Assembly (NCBI GenBank): GCA_017516865.1 | Contig: JAFXAU010000009.1 | Location: 87,498-151,497, forward strand | From: Bacteroidales bacterium | GTDB lineage: Bacteria; Bacteroidota; Bacteroidia; Bacteroidales; UBA1715 | Length of the DNA: 64,000 nt | Direction: 5' to 3' | Part shown: positions 1 through 9,975 of the stretch, one piece after another | How positions within the stretch are numbered: the first letter of the stretch is position 1 | Layout: every line of letters starts with the position of its first letter | Translations under genes and position numbers: made by a program | The notes under the pieces: model-generated | Database searches by the model: none | What the model was told of the DNA's origin: nothing | Seen by the model: the letters and a program-made list of their open reading frames with translations, nothing else

Positions 1-66
1 AACTAAGCGTAGAGATAGAGAGGAATCTCATCCCGAAATGTAGACGTAGTAACAATCATTAAGGTC

Positions 67-131
67 TTTCATAATTGCACGTTGGAGCTTCACTCAAAGA
101 TCTTGGCAAACAATGGTTCGCAATTATGAAA
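67..131. repeat. 12-bp perfect inverted repeat in the left-edge intergenic stretch
   Basis: TTTCATAATTGC (67-78) is repeated in inverse at 120-131, with 41 bases between. The arms would form a 12-bp stem on either strand. No T-run follows, so it does not look like an ordinary intrinsic terminator. Apart from this and the hairpin at 184-212, bases 1-218 hold nothing I can assign; no reading frame runs in from the left edge. Confidence 0.5.
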
Positions 132-183
132 ATGAACGAAATTCATTCCGACGATATAATCGGGAAAATACGGTAATCCTTTT

Positions 184-212
184 GTAGAGACGTCATATTA
201 TGGCGTCTCTAC
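184..212. repeat. GTAGAGACG-type hairpin downstream of aspartate kinase
   Basis: GTAGAGACG (184-192) pairs with CGTCTCTAC (204-212) around an 11-base loop. It lies 7 bases beyond the minus-strand stop of the aspartate kinase gene and is the natural 3' end of that transcript, although no strong T-run follows. The same arm sequence recurs at 24102-24129 and, with changes, at 24050-24077 and 44437-44460, so this is one member of a dispersed hairpin family. Confidence 0.6.
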
Positions 213-218
213 AACAAT

Positions 219-1538
219 TTAATTGTTTCCAAATAAATTATCGTTCAAAGCTATCAATGCTTTTTCTTTGTTTTTCGTGTCGATTAGCACCGAAATGTTG
301 TGGTCGCTGCCGCCGTAGCAAATCATTCGTACCGAAATGTCTTTCAACGATTTAAGTACTTCGGTCGCATGACCTTGTTCTTCGGCAATCATATTACCAA
401 CAATGCAGATGATAGTCTGGTCCTTGTCGATTTCCACCGTTCCCAATTTTTTGAGCTCGTCGGTGATTTGCGCCAAATAGTCAACCTTGTCGATTGTAAG
501 CGAAAGGGCAACTTCCGATGTGGTAATCAAGTCGATAGGAGTCTTGTATTTTTCGAAAATTTCGAACACGCGGCATAAAAATCCGTATGCGAGCAACATT
601 CTTCCCGATTTTATTTTGATTGCCGTCAGACCGTCTTTTGCGGCGATTGCCTTGATTCCCGTACCCGTAACTTTGTTCGAAATTGTGGTTCCCTTTGCGT
701 GAGGTTCCATAGTATTTTTGAGCAACACAGGAATATTTTTCACTTTTGCAGGAAGCACAGTCGATGGGTGGAGAATTTTAGCACCGAAATATGCTAACTC
801 AGCCGCTTCGTCGAACGACATTTCAGCGATTGGGTGCGTGTTTTTTACAATACGAGGGTCGTTGTTGTGGATGCCGTCAATGTCAGTCCAAATTTCAACC
901 ACATCGGCGTTGATGGCAGCTCCAATGAGCGATGCGGAGTAATCGCTTCCGCCGCGTTTCAGGTTGTCAACTTCGCCTTTGTCGTTTGTGCAGATAAAAC
1001 CTTGCGTAATGAACAGCGTAGTGTCAGGATAACGTTGCAGAACTTTTTTCAGTTCGCTTTCGATTTTTGTCATCACAGGTTCGCCGTCGCCGTCAACAAA
1101 CATAAACTCAAGCGAGTTGAGCAGAACCGAAGGAATATTGTTTTCTTCGTGATAGAGTTGCACCAAGTTGGTTGACATAATTTCGCCGCGTGCGAGAATC
1201 ATTTTTTCCGCCTGAACGTTGAATGGTTTATGGGCAAACGAGCGTACCACGTCGCATTCGCGGGTGATGATAGCCTTCGCCTTGTCGCGGAATGTCTGCG
1301 TCTGCAGCAAACCTTCAATTACGCCGTCGTATTTCTTTTCCAAAGCCGAAATCATATTCGACGCACCGTCGTCGTTGCCTTTTTTGTAGTAATCCGAAAT
1401 TTCGACCAAATTGTTGGTAGTTCCCGACATAGCCGAAAGGACAACAATCTGTTTGTTGCCGTCGGTAATCAATTTGGAAACATTTTTCATTCTTTCAGGC
1501 GAACCAACCGAGGTCCCGCCGAATTTCAATACTTTCAT
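219..1538 (-). CDS. lysC: Aspartate kinase (aspartokinase), monofunctional
   Basis: Phosphorylates L-aspartate with ATP, the first committed step towards lysine, threonine, methionine and diaminopimelate; cytoplasmic. The 439-residue product opens with the amino-acid kinase signature KFGGTSVG (residues 5-12) and has the RGGSDYSA motif of the nucleotide/aspartate site near residue 200. The last 140 or so residues read as two ACT domains, the usual site of feedback inhibition. There is no homoserine dehydrogenase domain, so it is the monofunctional type. I start at the ATG at 1538, where the kinase motif begins at the normal distance. An in-frame ATG at 1568 lies upstream of a good promoter box (1558-1565) and is unlikely to be transcribed. 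Single gene, with hairpin 184-212 downstream. Which end product inhibits it cannot be read from sequence alone. Confidence 0.93.
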   Translation of the reverse strand: MKVLKFGGTSVGSPERMKNVSKLITDGNKQIVVLSAMSGTTNNLVEISDYYKKGNDDGASNMISALEKKYDGVIEGLLQTQTFRDKAKAIITRECDVVRSFAHKPFNVQAEKMILARGEIMSTNLVQLYHEENNIPSVLLNSLEFMFVDGDGEPVMTKIESELKKVLQRYPDTTLFITQGFICTNDKGEVDNLKRGGSDYSASLIGAAINADVVEIWTDIDGIHNNDPRIVKNTHPIAEMSFDEAAELAYFGAKILHPSTVLPAKVKNIPVLLKNTMEPHAKGTTISNKVTGTGIKAIAAKDGLTAIKIKSGRMLLAYGFLCRVFEIFEKYKTPIDLITTSEVALSLTIDKVDYLAQITDELKKLGTVEIDKDQTIICIVGNMIAEEQGHATEVLKSLKDISVRMICYGGSDHNISVLIDTKNKEKALIALNDNLFGNN

Positions 1539-1557
1539 AGACATATTTTTAGTGTCG

Positions 1558-1565
1558 CAAATGTA
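1558..1565 (-). promoter_or_regulatory. Promoter -7 box for aspartate kinase
   Basis: TACATTTG on the minus strand matches the Bacteroidota -7 consensus TAnnTTTG. It lies 19 bases upstream of the chosen ATG at 1538, which supports that start. Confidence 0.6.
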
Positions 1566-1608
1566 CAAAAATTGCGAAATACAAAAAGGAGTAGGGAAAT
1601 CCTTTTAA

Positions 1609-2337
1609 TTATTTTTTCAATTCAAAGTTGCTACCGAGGTAAACACGGCGTACGTCGGGGTCGTCAGCAAGTTCTTGTGCTGAACCCGACTTGAAAATAG
1701 TCCCTTCGAAAAGAATATTTGCGTTGTCGGTGATTGACAAAGTTTCGTCCACGTTGTGGTCGGTTATAAGAATGCCTATATTTCTGTTTTTCAAATCTTT
1801 GACTATTCTTTGAATTTCTTCGACGGCTATAGGGTCGACACCGGCGAAAGGCTCGTCAAGCAAAATGAATTTCGGGTCGCTTGCGAGGGCACGGGCGATT
1901 TCAGTACGACGTCGTTCTCCACCCGAAAGTTGTATGCCGAGATTTTTTCTAATGTGAAGCAGGTTAAAGTCGGTCAACAGTTCCTCTAATTTGTCTTTTT
2001 GCTCCTTTTTGTTGCGTTTTGTCATCTCGAGGATAGACATAATGTTGTCTTCGACCGAAAGCGTTCTGAACACCGATGCTTCCTGGGCAAGGTAGCCGAT
2101 ACCGTAGCGAGCGCGTTTGTAAACAGGTTCCGATGTAATGTCCTGATCGTCGAGAAGGATTCGGCCACCGTCGGGATTGATAAGTCCCATAACCATGTAG
2201 AACGAAGTGGTTTTTCCCGCCCCGTTCGGCCCTAACAAACCAACGATTTCGCCTTGTTTTACACTAAAAGAAACACTTTGTACGACAACCCTGTTGCCGT
2301 ATTTTTTCATTAAGTTTTCAGTTCGAAGTATGGACAT
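1609..2337 (-). CDS. lptB: LPS export ABC transporter ATP-binding protein LptB
   Basis: ATPase that powers extraction of lipopolysaccharide from the inner membrane with LptF/LptG; peripheral on the cytoplasmic face. The 242-residue length is that of LptB. Walker A is GPNGAGKTT (residues 36-44). The signature [15 protein letters not shown] and Walker [14 protein letters not shown] with the following ITDHNV H-loop are present. The [11 protein letters not shown] form and the MxLRTENLxKxYGxRxVV-like N-terminus are characteristic of LptB rather than of generic ABC ATPases. The start is ATG 2337 (MSILRTENL); the frame stays open further upstream but encodes no family sequence there. No other lpt gene is adjacent. 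It is divergent from the giant surface-protein gene at 2432. Confidence 0.9.
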   Translation of the reverse strand: MSILRTENLMKKYGNRVVVQSVSFSVKQGEIVGLLGPNGAGKTTSFYMVMGLINPDGGRILLDDQDITSEPVYKRARYGIGYLAQEASVFRTLSVEDNIMSILEMTKRNKKEQKDKLEELLTDFNLLHIRKNLGIQLSGGERRRTEIARALASDPKFILLDEPFAGVDPIAVEEIQRIVKDLKNRNIGILITDHNVDETLSITDNANILFEGTIFKSGSAQELADDPDVRRVYLGSNFELKK

Positions 2338-2416
2338 GTCATCAAAATAATAGACGAAATTATATATTTTTCTCGAATTTGGCTTGAAAAAACTATAAAA
2401 TGTATCCAAAAAACAT

Positions 2417-2424
2417 TTACTTTG
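2417..2424 (+). promoter_or_regulatory. Possible promoter box for the SprB-like gene
   Basis: TTACTTTG is one base off the TAnnTTTG consensus, and an identical octamer precedes the peptidase gene at 49071 (49089-49096, minus). It ends 7 bases before the ATG at 2432. The transcript would therefore start almost at that codon, or initiation may be at the TTG at 2462. Confidence 0.4.
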
Positions 2425-2431
2425 CATTGTA

Positions 2432-5400
2432 ATGTATAGGTGTAAAAGAGGTATATCATTTTTGAAGCATTTATTACCGCTTTTTGTCGTGCTGCAAAGT
2501 GCGATTGTGTTGCATGCGCAGTCAATTGAGTGTGCCATATTGGGCAAGGAGCCGACGTGTCCCAATCCTTCCAATGCATCAATTATGTTCAAGCTGACGA
2601 CAGACGGAACCGTCGAAGGTACGTATGACCTTATTATCAGCAGTGTTTTTGAGCATAATAAGGAAATTTGTAACGTATCCATCGATATGGAATTAGGCAA
2701 AACCGAATACATGTATTCAGTAGAAAACCTTGATTATCAGTATTATGACCCAGACAATGGGGAACTGAAAACTCATATTCAATACCTTGCGTATATTACC
2801 GACGGCTCACAAATCGTAAGTATCAAAACATTTAGTTTTAATAAACCAGAATATTCTGCTCTTACAAAGATGATTCGCGGTTCGGGTTGCGACAGTCAAC
2901 CTGTGGGAAAGGCTTCGGTTTCTTTTGTGTTGGGCGTTCCGCCATATTCGTGGGAGTGGCATAAAATAGGAACACCGTCGTTCCCGACGCATGCGAACCA
3001 GGAAAAAGTTGAAGATTTGGGTCCAGGAAGATACTATACCGTGGTGACTGATATGGAGGGATGTGAGATAAATTCCGATACGGTTGAAATAAAAAATGTC
3101 GACGTTGCGGTTTCGGCAAAAGTTATAAAGCATATTCAGTGTAAAGGGGAAAAAACAGGCGAGATTTCTGCAACGATAACCAATGCCTATGAGGACGCCT
3201 GTACGATTTCGTGGAATGATGAATCTTTGGAAACGGTTTCCTGCGATACGCGGGGAAATGCGTCGGCTACTAAAGATGGATTTGCCGCTAAAACGTTGTT
3301 TGTGGCCGTTGAAGACGAGATAGGCTGTCGCGATACGTCTACGATTACAATTCTTGAACCAAAAGAAAAATTCATTCTTGAACTTGTCGATTCTAAGGAT
3401 CTTAACTGTAAAGATATACCAACTGGAGTTGCAACATACACCGTTTTGAATGCAGTAGGAACGACAACGTATACGTGGTCGGATGGTGGAAGTGGTCGGT
3501 CGCGGTCGAATTTGTCGGCAAATACCGAATATAAGGTGGTTGCAACGGATGATAATGGCTGCCGTGATTCTGCAACAATAACTCTGTCGCAACCCGATAC
3601 CGATGTGAAACTTTCTCTTGTTTCTGCCAAGAGACCGTCGTGTTATGGTGCATCGGACGGAAAAATAAAAGTTTCTGCGTCGGGTGGTAGTTCGCATGTG
3701 TATACGTATACGTGGAACGGCGTTGTGGGCACAAGCACGAATAATACGCTTTCGGCAGGGGTGTGTAACATTGCCGTGGTAGACCAGAACGGCTGTTATG
3801 CTGAACTTACTCATGAATTGTCGCAACCTACAAAAATTGCTTCGGCATTTATTTTTACAGAAAATTCGCAGCCTGCCGACGAATATTTGTCGTGTAACGG
3901 CGATGAGCTTACCGTTGCGGTAAATGTTACAGGCGGTGTGCTTCCTATAAAGTATTTTAAATGGAACGGCGGGGCGGAGTCCTCAAATTCGCAGATAACA
4001 GTAGGAGCGGGACCATGCAAGGTTGTGATGGAAGACACGAATGGCTGCCTTGATTCCGTTGAAACTGTAATACACGAGCCAGAAAAGTTGACGGTTACTA
4101 TTGCAGAAACTTCGAGCATTCCGTGTGACGGAGAGTATGGGGAGTTGACGGCAAATGTGACAGGTGGAACAGGTGCTTATACGTATGCATGGTCGAACGC
4201 GGCAACCACGGCGAAAACAGGACAAATTACAGAGGGGACATATTCTGTAACAGTTACCGATGAAAATCAATGTTCGGCAAGTGCGGAATATACAATAATA
4301 AAACCTGCGTTGTTAAACGCTCGTATCATTATGTCGAAAGAGGCTTGTCGTACGCTTTCGGCGGGAACTTTGACGGTTGAAGTTTTAGACGGTACGGCTC
4401 CGTATACGTATTTGTGGAGTACGGGTTCTACCGAAGAAATGATTTCTGGACTAAAAGCTCATGAATATTCTATTACAATACACGATGCAAGCGGCTGTAC
4501 GTTTAACGATAACATAGATTTGTCTAATGTCGGAAAATACAGAATTAAAACTTCTGCGACACGCGAAAAATGTCCTGGTTCTGCCGACGGAACAGCCACG
4601 GTAAAAATTTCCTATGGTTTCCGTCCGTATGATGTAAAATGGTATGATAATGATGACCATTTTATAGACGATACCACAACAATAGAGAATCTTGCTGTTG
4701 GAACATACAAGGTAAATGTGGTTGATGACAGAGGGTGTGAATTGAATGAAAAAATCACTGTTTCAACAACGACTCCTATGTATGTGAAATCATTGGTGGT
4801 GACGGAAACTCAGTGTGTTGAACCGACGGGAACGGCTACAGTGGCTCTTAGTAAGGGCTTGCCTCCTTATACTACCCTATGGTCGAATGGCGATACGAAA
4901 CCTATGGCAGATTCGTTGACAGAGGGTAAATATACGTTACGTGTGACAGATGCCAATGGTTGTATACTCGATACGTCGGTTACTATAACGACAAGAAATA
5001 CGTTGCAGGTTGCGACTCTCAGTTCCGATACGGTAATCCGTTGTGTCGGAGGAACACAGGGAGAAGCACAGGCTGTGGCTTCGCTTGGCACTGCACCATA
5101 TTCGTTTGCATGGTCAAATGGTGCGACGGGAGAAACTGCCAGTGGTTTGACGGCAGGCTCTTATACGGTTACGGTGACGGATGCCGAAGGCTGCGAGGCG
5201 ACAAGTTCTATCCGATTTGTAGAAAAAGATGTCTTGACGATACTGCAAAACGATATTCATCATGTGACCTGTAATGGTGGCAATGACGGACATATTGTTG
5301 TCGGTGTAGAAGGCGGCGTGGCACCGTACACTATTACGTGGAGCAACGGTGCGTCGTCGTATTCAAATACAAACCTGACGGCAGGAACTTATACGGTTAC

Positions 5401-8400
5401 TGTTACTGACTCAAAAGGTTGTTCGGTTTCGAAGACATTCACGATAACCGAACCTGATGATTTTGTGCTTTCATTCGAAAATGTCTCGTCAATTCAATGT
5501 AAAGGTCTTTGCAATGCAACGGCAACGGTGAATATTGTTGGCGGCGAAGCTCCATACACCTACAATTGGTCGTCGGGCGAAAAAACACAGACGGCTTCGC
5601 AATTGTGTGTCGGTACGCAGTCGGTCGAGATTACTGATAACAAAGGTTGCTCTGGAACAAAGTCTCTTGAAATTGCAGGTCGCGACGAAAGACTGATGGT
5701 TACAAACGTGACAAGCACTGAGCCAATTTGTTCTGAAGTTACTCCTTCGGGTGTGTTGGCGGTAACGGTAACGGGCTCGTTGACAGGCTCCTATACGTAT
5801 GAATGGAAAGACGAGGCTACCGTCATAGGTACGGAAAGTAGCGTTTCGGGCCTGCATGCAGGTGCGTATACGCTTACGTTGTCAGATGGAACATGTTCGT
5901 TCGATACTACTATTGCATTAAGTCACCAAATGACTGCTACTGCATCATTTGAACATCAATATTCTGACTGCGACGGCGAGGCTTATAAAGTGATACCGTC
6001 CAATGAATCGACGGCAAATTACACATACTTGTGGTCGAATGGTCAGACAACGCAGATAGCGAAAGGTTTGCGAAACGGAACATATTCGGTGATTGCAACC
6101 GATGACGAGAATTGTGTACTGACGGCTTCGGTTACGGTGGAAGAGACAGAAAGAAAGGTTGTGTTAGTTTCGAAAACTGATGCGAATTGCTTTGAAACAG
6201 CTACTGGTTCAGCTTCGGTAACTACAGAAAATACAGTTGGAACGGTAACGTATAAATGGCTTAATTCTGAAAAAACGGTGGTTGCCTCGGCTGCCACGGC
6301 GACAAACTTGTCAAAAGGAACATATTACGCAGTTGCCCACGATGCTACTCACGAAGATTGTCCCGATACTTTGCAAGTTTCGATAGACGAACCGAAACAG
6401 ATACAGTTGTATTTTTCGGAAGAAAGACCATCGTATTGCCATTTGCCAAATGGTGCCGTTTCGGTTGACGTAGTTGGTGCCCAGGGTGAGTTGTCATACT
6501 CGTGGGAAGTGGCCGATGCTGTTGTGGGAACGGCGAGAATTTGTAATAAAGTTCCTTCGGAAGAAAATATTACGGTTACCGTGACAGACGAAGTGAATTG
6601 TAAGATATCGGGAACTACACAAATTTCCGATGTCTCGAATTTTTCTTTGTTTGGAATGCAGTCAAAAGTCGAAGATTGCGTCGGTTCGGCAACGGCAGAG
6701 TTGAAGATTTATACTCAAAACGGCTATGAACCGTTCACATATTCATGGTCGCACAACGCTGAATTAAATTCACCGGTAGCGTCGAATTTGAAAAAAGGTT
6801 CATATTCGGTAAGTGTAACCGACGACAGAGGTTGTATGGTGACGTTTGATTTCCCTCAAATCGTTGACCCCGATACGATTAAGGTGGAAATTAACGAAAG
6901 TGCTCCGATTATTTGTAACGGCGGAACAGGAAACATGTTAGCCGTTGTCGATGGCGGTGAATCGCCATATACTTACGAATGGTATTCTTCCGAAGATGTA
7001 CTTCTTCAGTCATCGCCGAATCCGGAATTGGCAGACAAGTCGAAAGGAACATATAAAGTGCGTATAATAGATGGTTTTGCTTGTGTCAGCGACTTTGCCT
7101 CATATTCGTTGGTTGAGCCCGATGTGTTGGAATCTCGTTTCTCTGTTAAATTGACCGAGTGCGGCAGCAACTCCGAAGTCGGCGAAATTACAATTGATAC
7201 GGTAATTGGAGGCTCGCCTGAAGATTCCTATCGGTTTAAGTGGGGACAAGTGACGGATATTGGAAGATGGACAACGTATGATTTGGAAGACAAAGCGACG
7301 CTCGCAAATCTCGCCGCCGGCGAATATATTTGTACGATTACATCGGCACGGGCACCCGAAGATTGTTATATTACCGACACTCTGTACACGTATCCTATAA
7401 TGCCTGATTCAATTGTTACGGTGCGTAAACATGCCCACTGCAACGCTTATACCGACGACGACATTCAGAATAAAACTCCAGATGGAAGCATCGAGGTCGT
7501 CAATGTCTATACAAATACAGCCGACAAAGGAGCTTCGGAACGTGTGATGGAAGATGTGGCTAATTTTACGTATTTGTGGAATGATTCCAATGCCCAACAG
7601 ACGGTGAAAGCCGGGAATCTTGTCGCAGGAGTTTATTCAGTACAAGTAACGGCATCTAACCAGTGTTCGGCGACGTTTGTGATCGATTCGATTGGAGCGT
7701 ATGTGAATTTGGCTGCGGCAATATCGCCTGTCGATGATAATACGCCAGATAGAAAGGTTATCTGTCTCGAAGATTCTTTGCAGATGGAAAGTACGTTAAG
7801 TACAACATATTCATACGAATATGTGCCAGTAGACAATGTTGTGCGCTATTATTGGTCGTCGACAGAAAGCAACAGTCTTGCTTCGATAAACACTCCTGAA
7901 GAACGTACGACGTGGGTGAATCCACTGACGAAATATTATGCCGACAGTACGCAGATTGATTTTTATTACATGATTGACGGCTGTAAATCGCCAGTCGTCC
8001 ACTATGAAATTTCCCATTTTGATTCTCTTTCATTTGGTCTGGAATTCTACGACACGGTGGGCGTTTATATAGGCGCAGATTCTATTTTGGCATATCAGAA
8101 TACAAGATATGTTCTTCTTCCGACAGAAGAGCCGTGGTTTGTAAACAAGGCTTCTGAAGACGGTATTTTGTCGATTTCATGGAGTTCGTCTAAAAAAGAC
8201 AGCCAAGAGCAAGGGGCTTTGAAAGATACCGTTACCGACGAAAAATCATACATCAATTCTGGCAGATACGGATTGCTTTTCAATGCAACGGAATCAAATT
8301 ATATTTATGCAGAAGCCACGTCGACACAAGGTTGTAAAGAACGCGCCGTGGTTTATCTCGATGTGCAGTCTTCGGTGCTGGTTCCGTCGGGATTCTCGCC

Positions 8401-8650
8401 GAACGGAGATAATGTAAACGATACATGGATTATACCGTATTTGGAAAACTGCCCCGAAGCGAAAGTGAAAGTATTTAACCGTTGGGGCGTGAAAGTATTT
8501 GAATGTAATTCAGACTATTACAAAAATCCATGGGACGGTACTTCGGCAAATGGAAAAGATTTACCGATGGGTACATATTATTATGTTATAGAATTTAATG
8601 ACGAAAAAGACACTCCGATGACGACGGGCTCTATTTCGATTCTAAGATGA
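2432..8650 (+). CDS. Giant SprB-repeat surface adhesin with T9SS type B C-terminal domain
   Basis: Predicted exported cell-surface protein of 2072 residues. After a hydrophobic signal segment ending at LHAQ (about residue 30) it carries about twenty tandem units of 75-90 residues. Each has a core like PYTYxWSNG, a turn [13 protein letters not shown] and a closing NGC or EGC, the pattern of the SprB repeat. The last 92 residues ([37 protein letters not shown], ending SISILR) are the gliding-motility-associated type B sorting domain used by the type IX secretion system. SprB itself is a mobile adhesin of gliding flavobacteria; function here is inferred from the family. The next gene encodes the SprF-type partner and overlaps by four bases. 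An alternative start is TTG 2462, preceded by an AAGAGG ribosome-binding sequence, which would give a conventional signal peptide beginning at residue 11. Confidence 0.88.
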   Translation: MYRCKRGISFLKHLLPLFVVLQSAIVLHAQSIECAILGKEPTCPNPSNASIMFKLTTDGTVEGTYDLIISSVFEHNKEICNVSIDMELGKTEYMYSVENLDYQYYDPDNGELKTHIQYLAYITDGSQIVSIKTFSFNKPEYSALTKMIRGSGCDSQPVGKASVSFVLGVPPYSWEWHKIGTPSFPTHANQEKVEDLGPGRYYTVVTDMEGCEINSDTVEIKNVDVAVSAKVIKHIQCKGEKTGEISATITNAYEDACTISWNDESLETVSCDTRGNASATKDGFAAKTLFVAVEDEIGCRDTSTITILEPKEKFILELVDSKDLNCKDIPTGVATYTVLNAVGTTTYTWSDGGSGRSRSNLSANTEYKVVATDDNGCRDSATITLSQPDTDVKLSLVSAKRPSCYGASDGKIKVSASGGSSHVYTYTWNGVVGTSTNNTLSAGVCNIAVVDQNGCYAELTHELSQPTKIASAFIFTENSQPADEYLSCNGDELTVAVNVTGGVLPIKYFKWNGGAESSNSQITVGAGPCKVVMEDTNGCLDSVETVIHEPEKLTVTIAETSSIPCDGEYGELTANVTGGTGAYTYAWSNAATTAKTGQITEGTYSVTVTDENQCSASAEYTIIKPALLNARIIMSKEACRTLSAGTLTVEVLDGTAPYTYLWSTGSTEEMISGLKAHEYSITIHDASGCTFNDNIDLSNVGKYRIKTSATREKCPGSADGTATVKISYGFRPYDVKWYDNDDHFIDDTTTIENLAVGTYKVNVVDDRGCELNEKITVSTTTPMYVKSLVVTETQCVEPTGTATVALSKGLPPYTTLWSNGDTKPMADSLTEGKYTLRVTDANGCILDTSVTITTRNTLQVATLSSDTVIRCVGGTQGEAQAVASLGTAPYSFAWSNGATGETASGLTAGSYTVTVTDAEGCEATSSIRFVEKDVLTILQNDIHHVTCNGGNDGHIVVGVEGGVAPYTITWSNGASSYSNTNLTAGTYTVTVTDSKGCSVSKTFTITEPDDFVLSFENVSSIQCKGLCNATATVNIVGGEAPYTYNWSSGEKTQTASQLCVGTQSVEITDNKGCSGTKSLEIAGRDERLMVTNVTSTEPICSEVTPSGVLAVTVTGSLTGSYTYEWKDEATVIGTESSVSGLHAGAYTLTLSDGTCSFDTTIALSHQMTATASFEHQYSDCDGEAYKVIPSNESTANYTYLWSNGQTTQIAKGLRNGTYSVIATDDENCVLTASVTVEETERKVVLVSKTDANCFETATGSASVTTENTVGTVTYKWLNSEKTVVASAATATNLSKGTYYAVAHDATHEDCPDTLQVSIDEPKQIQLYFSEERPSYCHLPNGAVSVDVVGAQGELSYSWEVADAVVGTARICNKVPSEENITVTVTDEVNCKISGTTQISDVSNFSLFGMQSKVEDCVGSATAELKIYTQNGYEPFTYSWSHNAELNSPVASNLKKGSYSVSVTDDRGCMVTFDFPQIVDPDTIKVEINESAPIICNGGTGNMLAVVDGGESPYTYEWYSSEDVLLQSSPNPELADKSKGTYKVRIIDGFACVSDFASYSLVEPDVLESRFSVKLTECGSNSEVGEITIDTVIGGSPEDSYRFKWGQVTDIGRWTTYDLEDKATLANLAAGEYICTITSARAPEDCYITDTLYTYPIMPDSIVTVRKHAHCNAYTDDDIQNKTPDGSIEVVNVYTNTADKGASERVMEDVANFTYLWNDSNAQQTVKAGNLVAGVYSVQVTASNQCSATFVIDSIGAYVNLAAAISPVDDNTPDRKVICLEDSLQMESTLSTTYSYEYVPVDNVVRYYWSSTESNSLASINTPEERTTWVNPLTKYYADSTQIDFYYMIDGCKSPVVHYEISHFDSLSFGLEFYDTVGVYIGADSILAYQNTRYVLLPTEEPWFVNKASEDGILSISWSSSKKDSQEQGALKDTVTDEKSYINSGRYGLLFNATESNYIYAEATSTQGCKERAVVYLDVQSSVLVPSGFSPNGDNVNDTWIIPYLENCPEAKVKVFNRWGVKVFECNSDYYKNPWDGTSANGKDLPMGTYYYVIEFNDEKDTPMTTGSISILR

Positions 8651-9549
8651 TGAAGAGATTATTGACATATATACTATTGCTATTGTCTGTTTCGCAAGTT
8701 TTTGCACAGCAGACACCGCTCTATTCTATGTATATGTTCAATGAACTATCGTATAATCCAGCTGTGGCAGGTCGAAACGATTATTGCGAGGCACAGGTGA
8801 ACAACCGTTATCAGTTTGTCGGCATTGAAAATGCTCCAATTACTGCTACTATTACGTTGACGGGCAAACTTCGTCAACATCCTATGGGGTGGGGCGGAAT
8901 GATATATAATGATAGTCAGGGCGCTTTCTCTAAATTTGGTGTATATGGCGCATATTCTTATCAGTTGAAAGTTGGAGAGCAGTCAAAATTGTCGTTCGGA
9001 TTGAATGCCGGATTGGTGAAATATGCAGTCGATATGACTAAAATCCGCTTTTTGCAAACAGAGGAAAATCTAACGGAATATATGTATACTTCCGTTCGTC
9101 CCGATGCGTCGTTTGGCGTGTATTTCGATGCAAAGGATTATTTTGTAGGTCTGTCGTTAGACCAGTTGCTTAATAATAAAATAGAAGTGTACAACGACAC
9201 GTTGGCGGTTGACAATACATTGAATCGATTCAAAAGTCATTTCAATCTTATGGGAGGCTATCGGTACAGAATTTCAAATTCTCTTTTGTCAGAGTCGTCA
9301 GTCGTCTTCCGTAAAGTTGCTGCTTCTCCGTTGCAGATGGAACTTTCTTCGCGGGTTACATATCGCGAAGTTATATGGGGCGGAATGTCGTTTAGAACAA
9401 GCGATGCAATTGTATTGTTTGTCGGCTACACATTCCGCGATTTGCTGTCGTTCGGCTATTCGTACGACATAACATATTCAGGCTTGCGTAAAGCTTCTCA
9501 TGGAGCACATGAAGTGTTCCTGTCTATTAAGTTTAAGCAAAATGAATAA
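8647..9549 (+). CDS. PorP/SprF family type IX secretion outer-membrane protein
   Basis: A 300-residue protein with a signal peptide (about residues 1-20, ending VFAQ) followed by the family's opening TPLYSMYMFNELSYNPAVAG. The rest is rich in alternating beta-strand sequence, as expected for an outer-membrane barrel. The family is PorP/SprF, whose members are encoded next to type B T9SS cargo and are needed to deliver or anchor it. Here the ATG at 8647 overlaps the TGA of the 2072-residue adhesin (8648-8650), implying translational coupling and a dedicated partner. A second ATG at 8650 is equally possible. The stop overlaps a candidate ATG (9542) of the following lipoprotein gene. Family assignment is firm; specific partnership is inferred from position. 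Confidence 0.88.
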   Translation: MMKRLLTYILLLLSVSQVFAQQTPLYSMYMFNELSYNPAVAGRNDYCEAQVNNRYQFVGIENAPITATITLTGKLRQHPMGWGGMIYNDSQGAFSKFGVYGAYSYQLKVGEQSKLSFGLNAGLVKYAVDMTKIRFLQTEENLTEYMYTSVRPDASFGVYFDAKDYFVGLSLDQLLNNKIEVYNDTLAVDNTLNRFKSHFNLMGGYRYRISNSLLSESSVVFRKVAASPLQMELSSRVTYREVIWGGMSFRTSDAIVLFVGYTFRDLLSFGYSYDITYSGLRKASHGAHEVFLSIKFKQNE

Positions 9550-9550
9550 T

Positions 9551-9961
9551 ATGAAAAAAATTGTTGCTTTCTGTCTAATCTGTATTCTATTCTGTTCTTG
9601 TGCAAGAGAACGGAAAAAAATCGATGATAATGGCTTGTTGACCAAAGAAGGACTTGTCGATGTGTTGGTCGACATACATTTGATGGATGCAAAACTATCT
9701 ACGTACAATTCTTTGAACAAGTCAAAAGTTGTACTTGAACCTCATTGCTACGACAGCATTGTGTTTGCCGGTCATGACTGTAACGACAGCATTTTCCGTG
9801 CAAGCATTGAATATTATACGCTTATAAATGAACTGAAGGAAGTTTACGATGCTGTGATTGACTCGTTGAATGTGTTGGAAACACTCGCTGAGCAAAAAAT
9901 GAGGACTGAAAAAGCTGCTCAGAAAACCGACACGATGAAGGAGAATAATTCCAAAAAATAG
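9551..9961 (+). CDS. DUF4296 family lipoprotein
   Basis: A 136-residue lipoprotein. The signal segment ends in the lipobox-like FCSC, with the lipid-carrying cysteine at residue 16. The mature part (KEGLVDVLVDIHLMDAKLS and a helical remainder) has the form of DUF4296, a Bacteroidota family of unknown function. Its tail is rich in Lys, Glu and Thr. I use ATG 9551; ATG 9542 overlaps the upstream stop and would add three residues. It is the third gene of a tight cluster with the SprB-like adhesin and the SprF-type protein, which hints at a role in exporting or anchoring the adhesin. That is inference: the family also occurs away from T9SS genes. The uvrC gene follows after 14 bases. Confidence 0.75.
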   Translation: MKKIVAFCLICILFCSCARERKKIDDNGLLTKEGLVDVLVDIHLMDAKLSTYNSLNKSKVVLEPHCYDSIVFAGHDCNDSIFRASIEYYTLINELKEVYDAVIDSLNVLETLAEQKMRTEKAAQKTDTMKENNSKK

Positions 9962-9975
9962 GTTTCTGTTTTGTC

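Noticed and set aside
2807..3826. Long minus-strand frame (339 codons) and several others opposite the giant genes
   Set aside because: They lie opposite the repeat arrays, have Cys/Arg/Ile-rich compositions unlike real proteins, and mirror the repeat period of the plus-strand gene.
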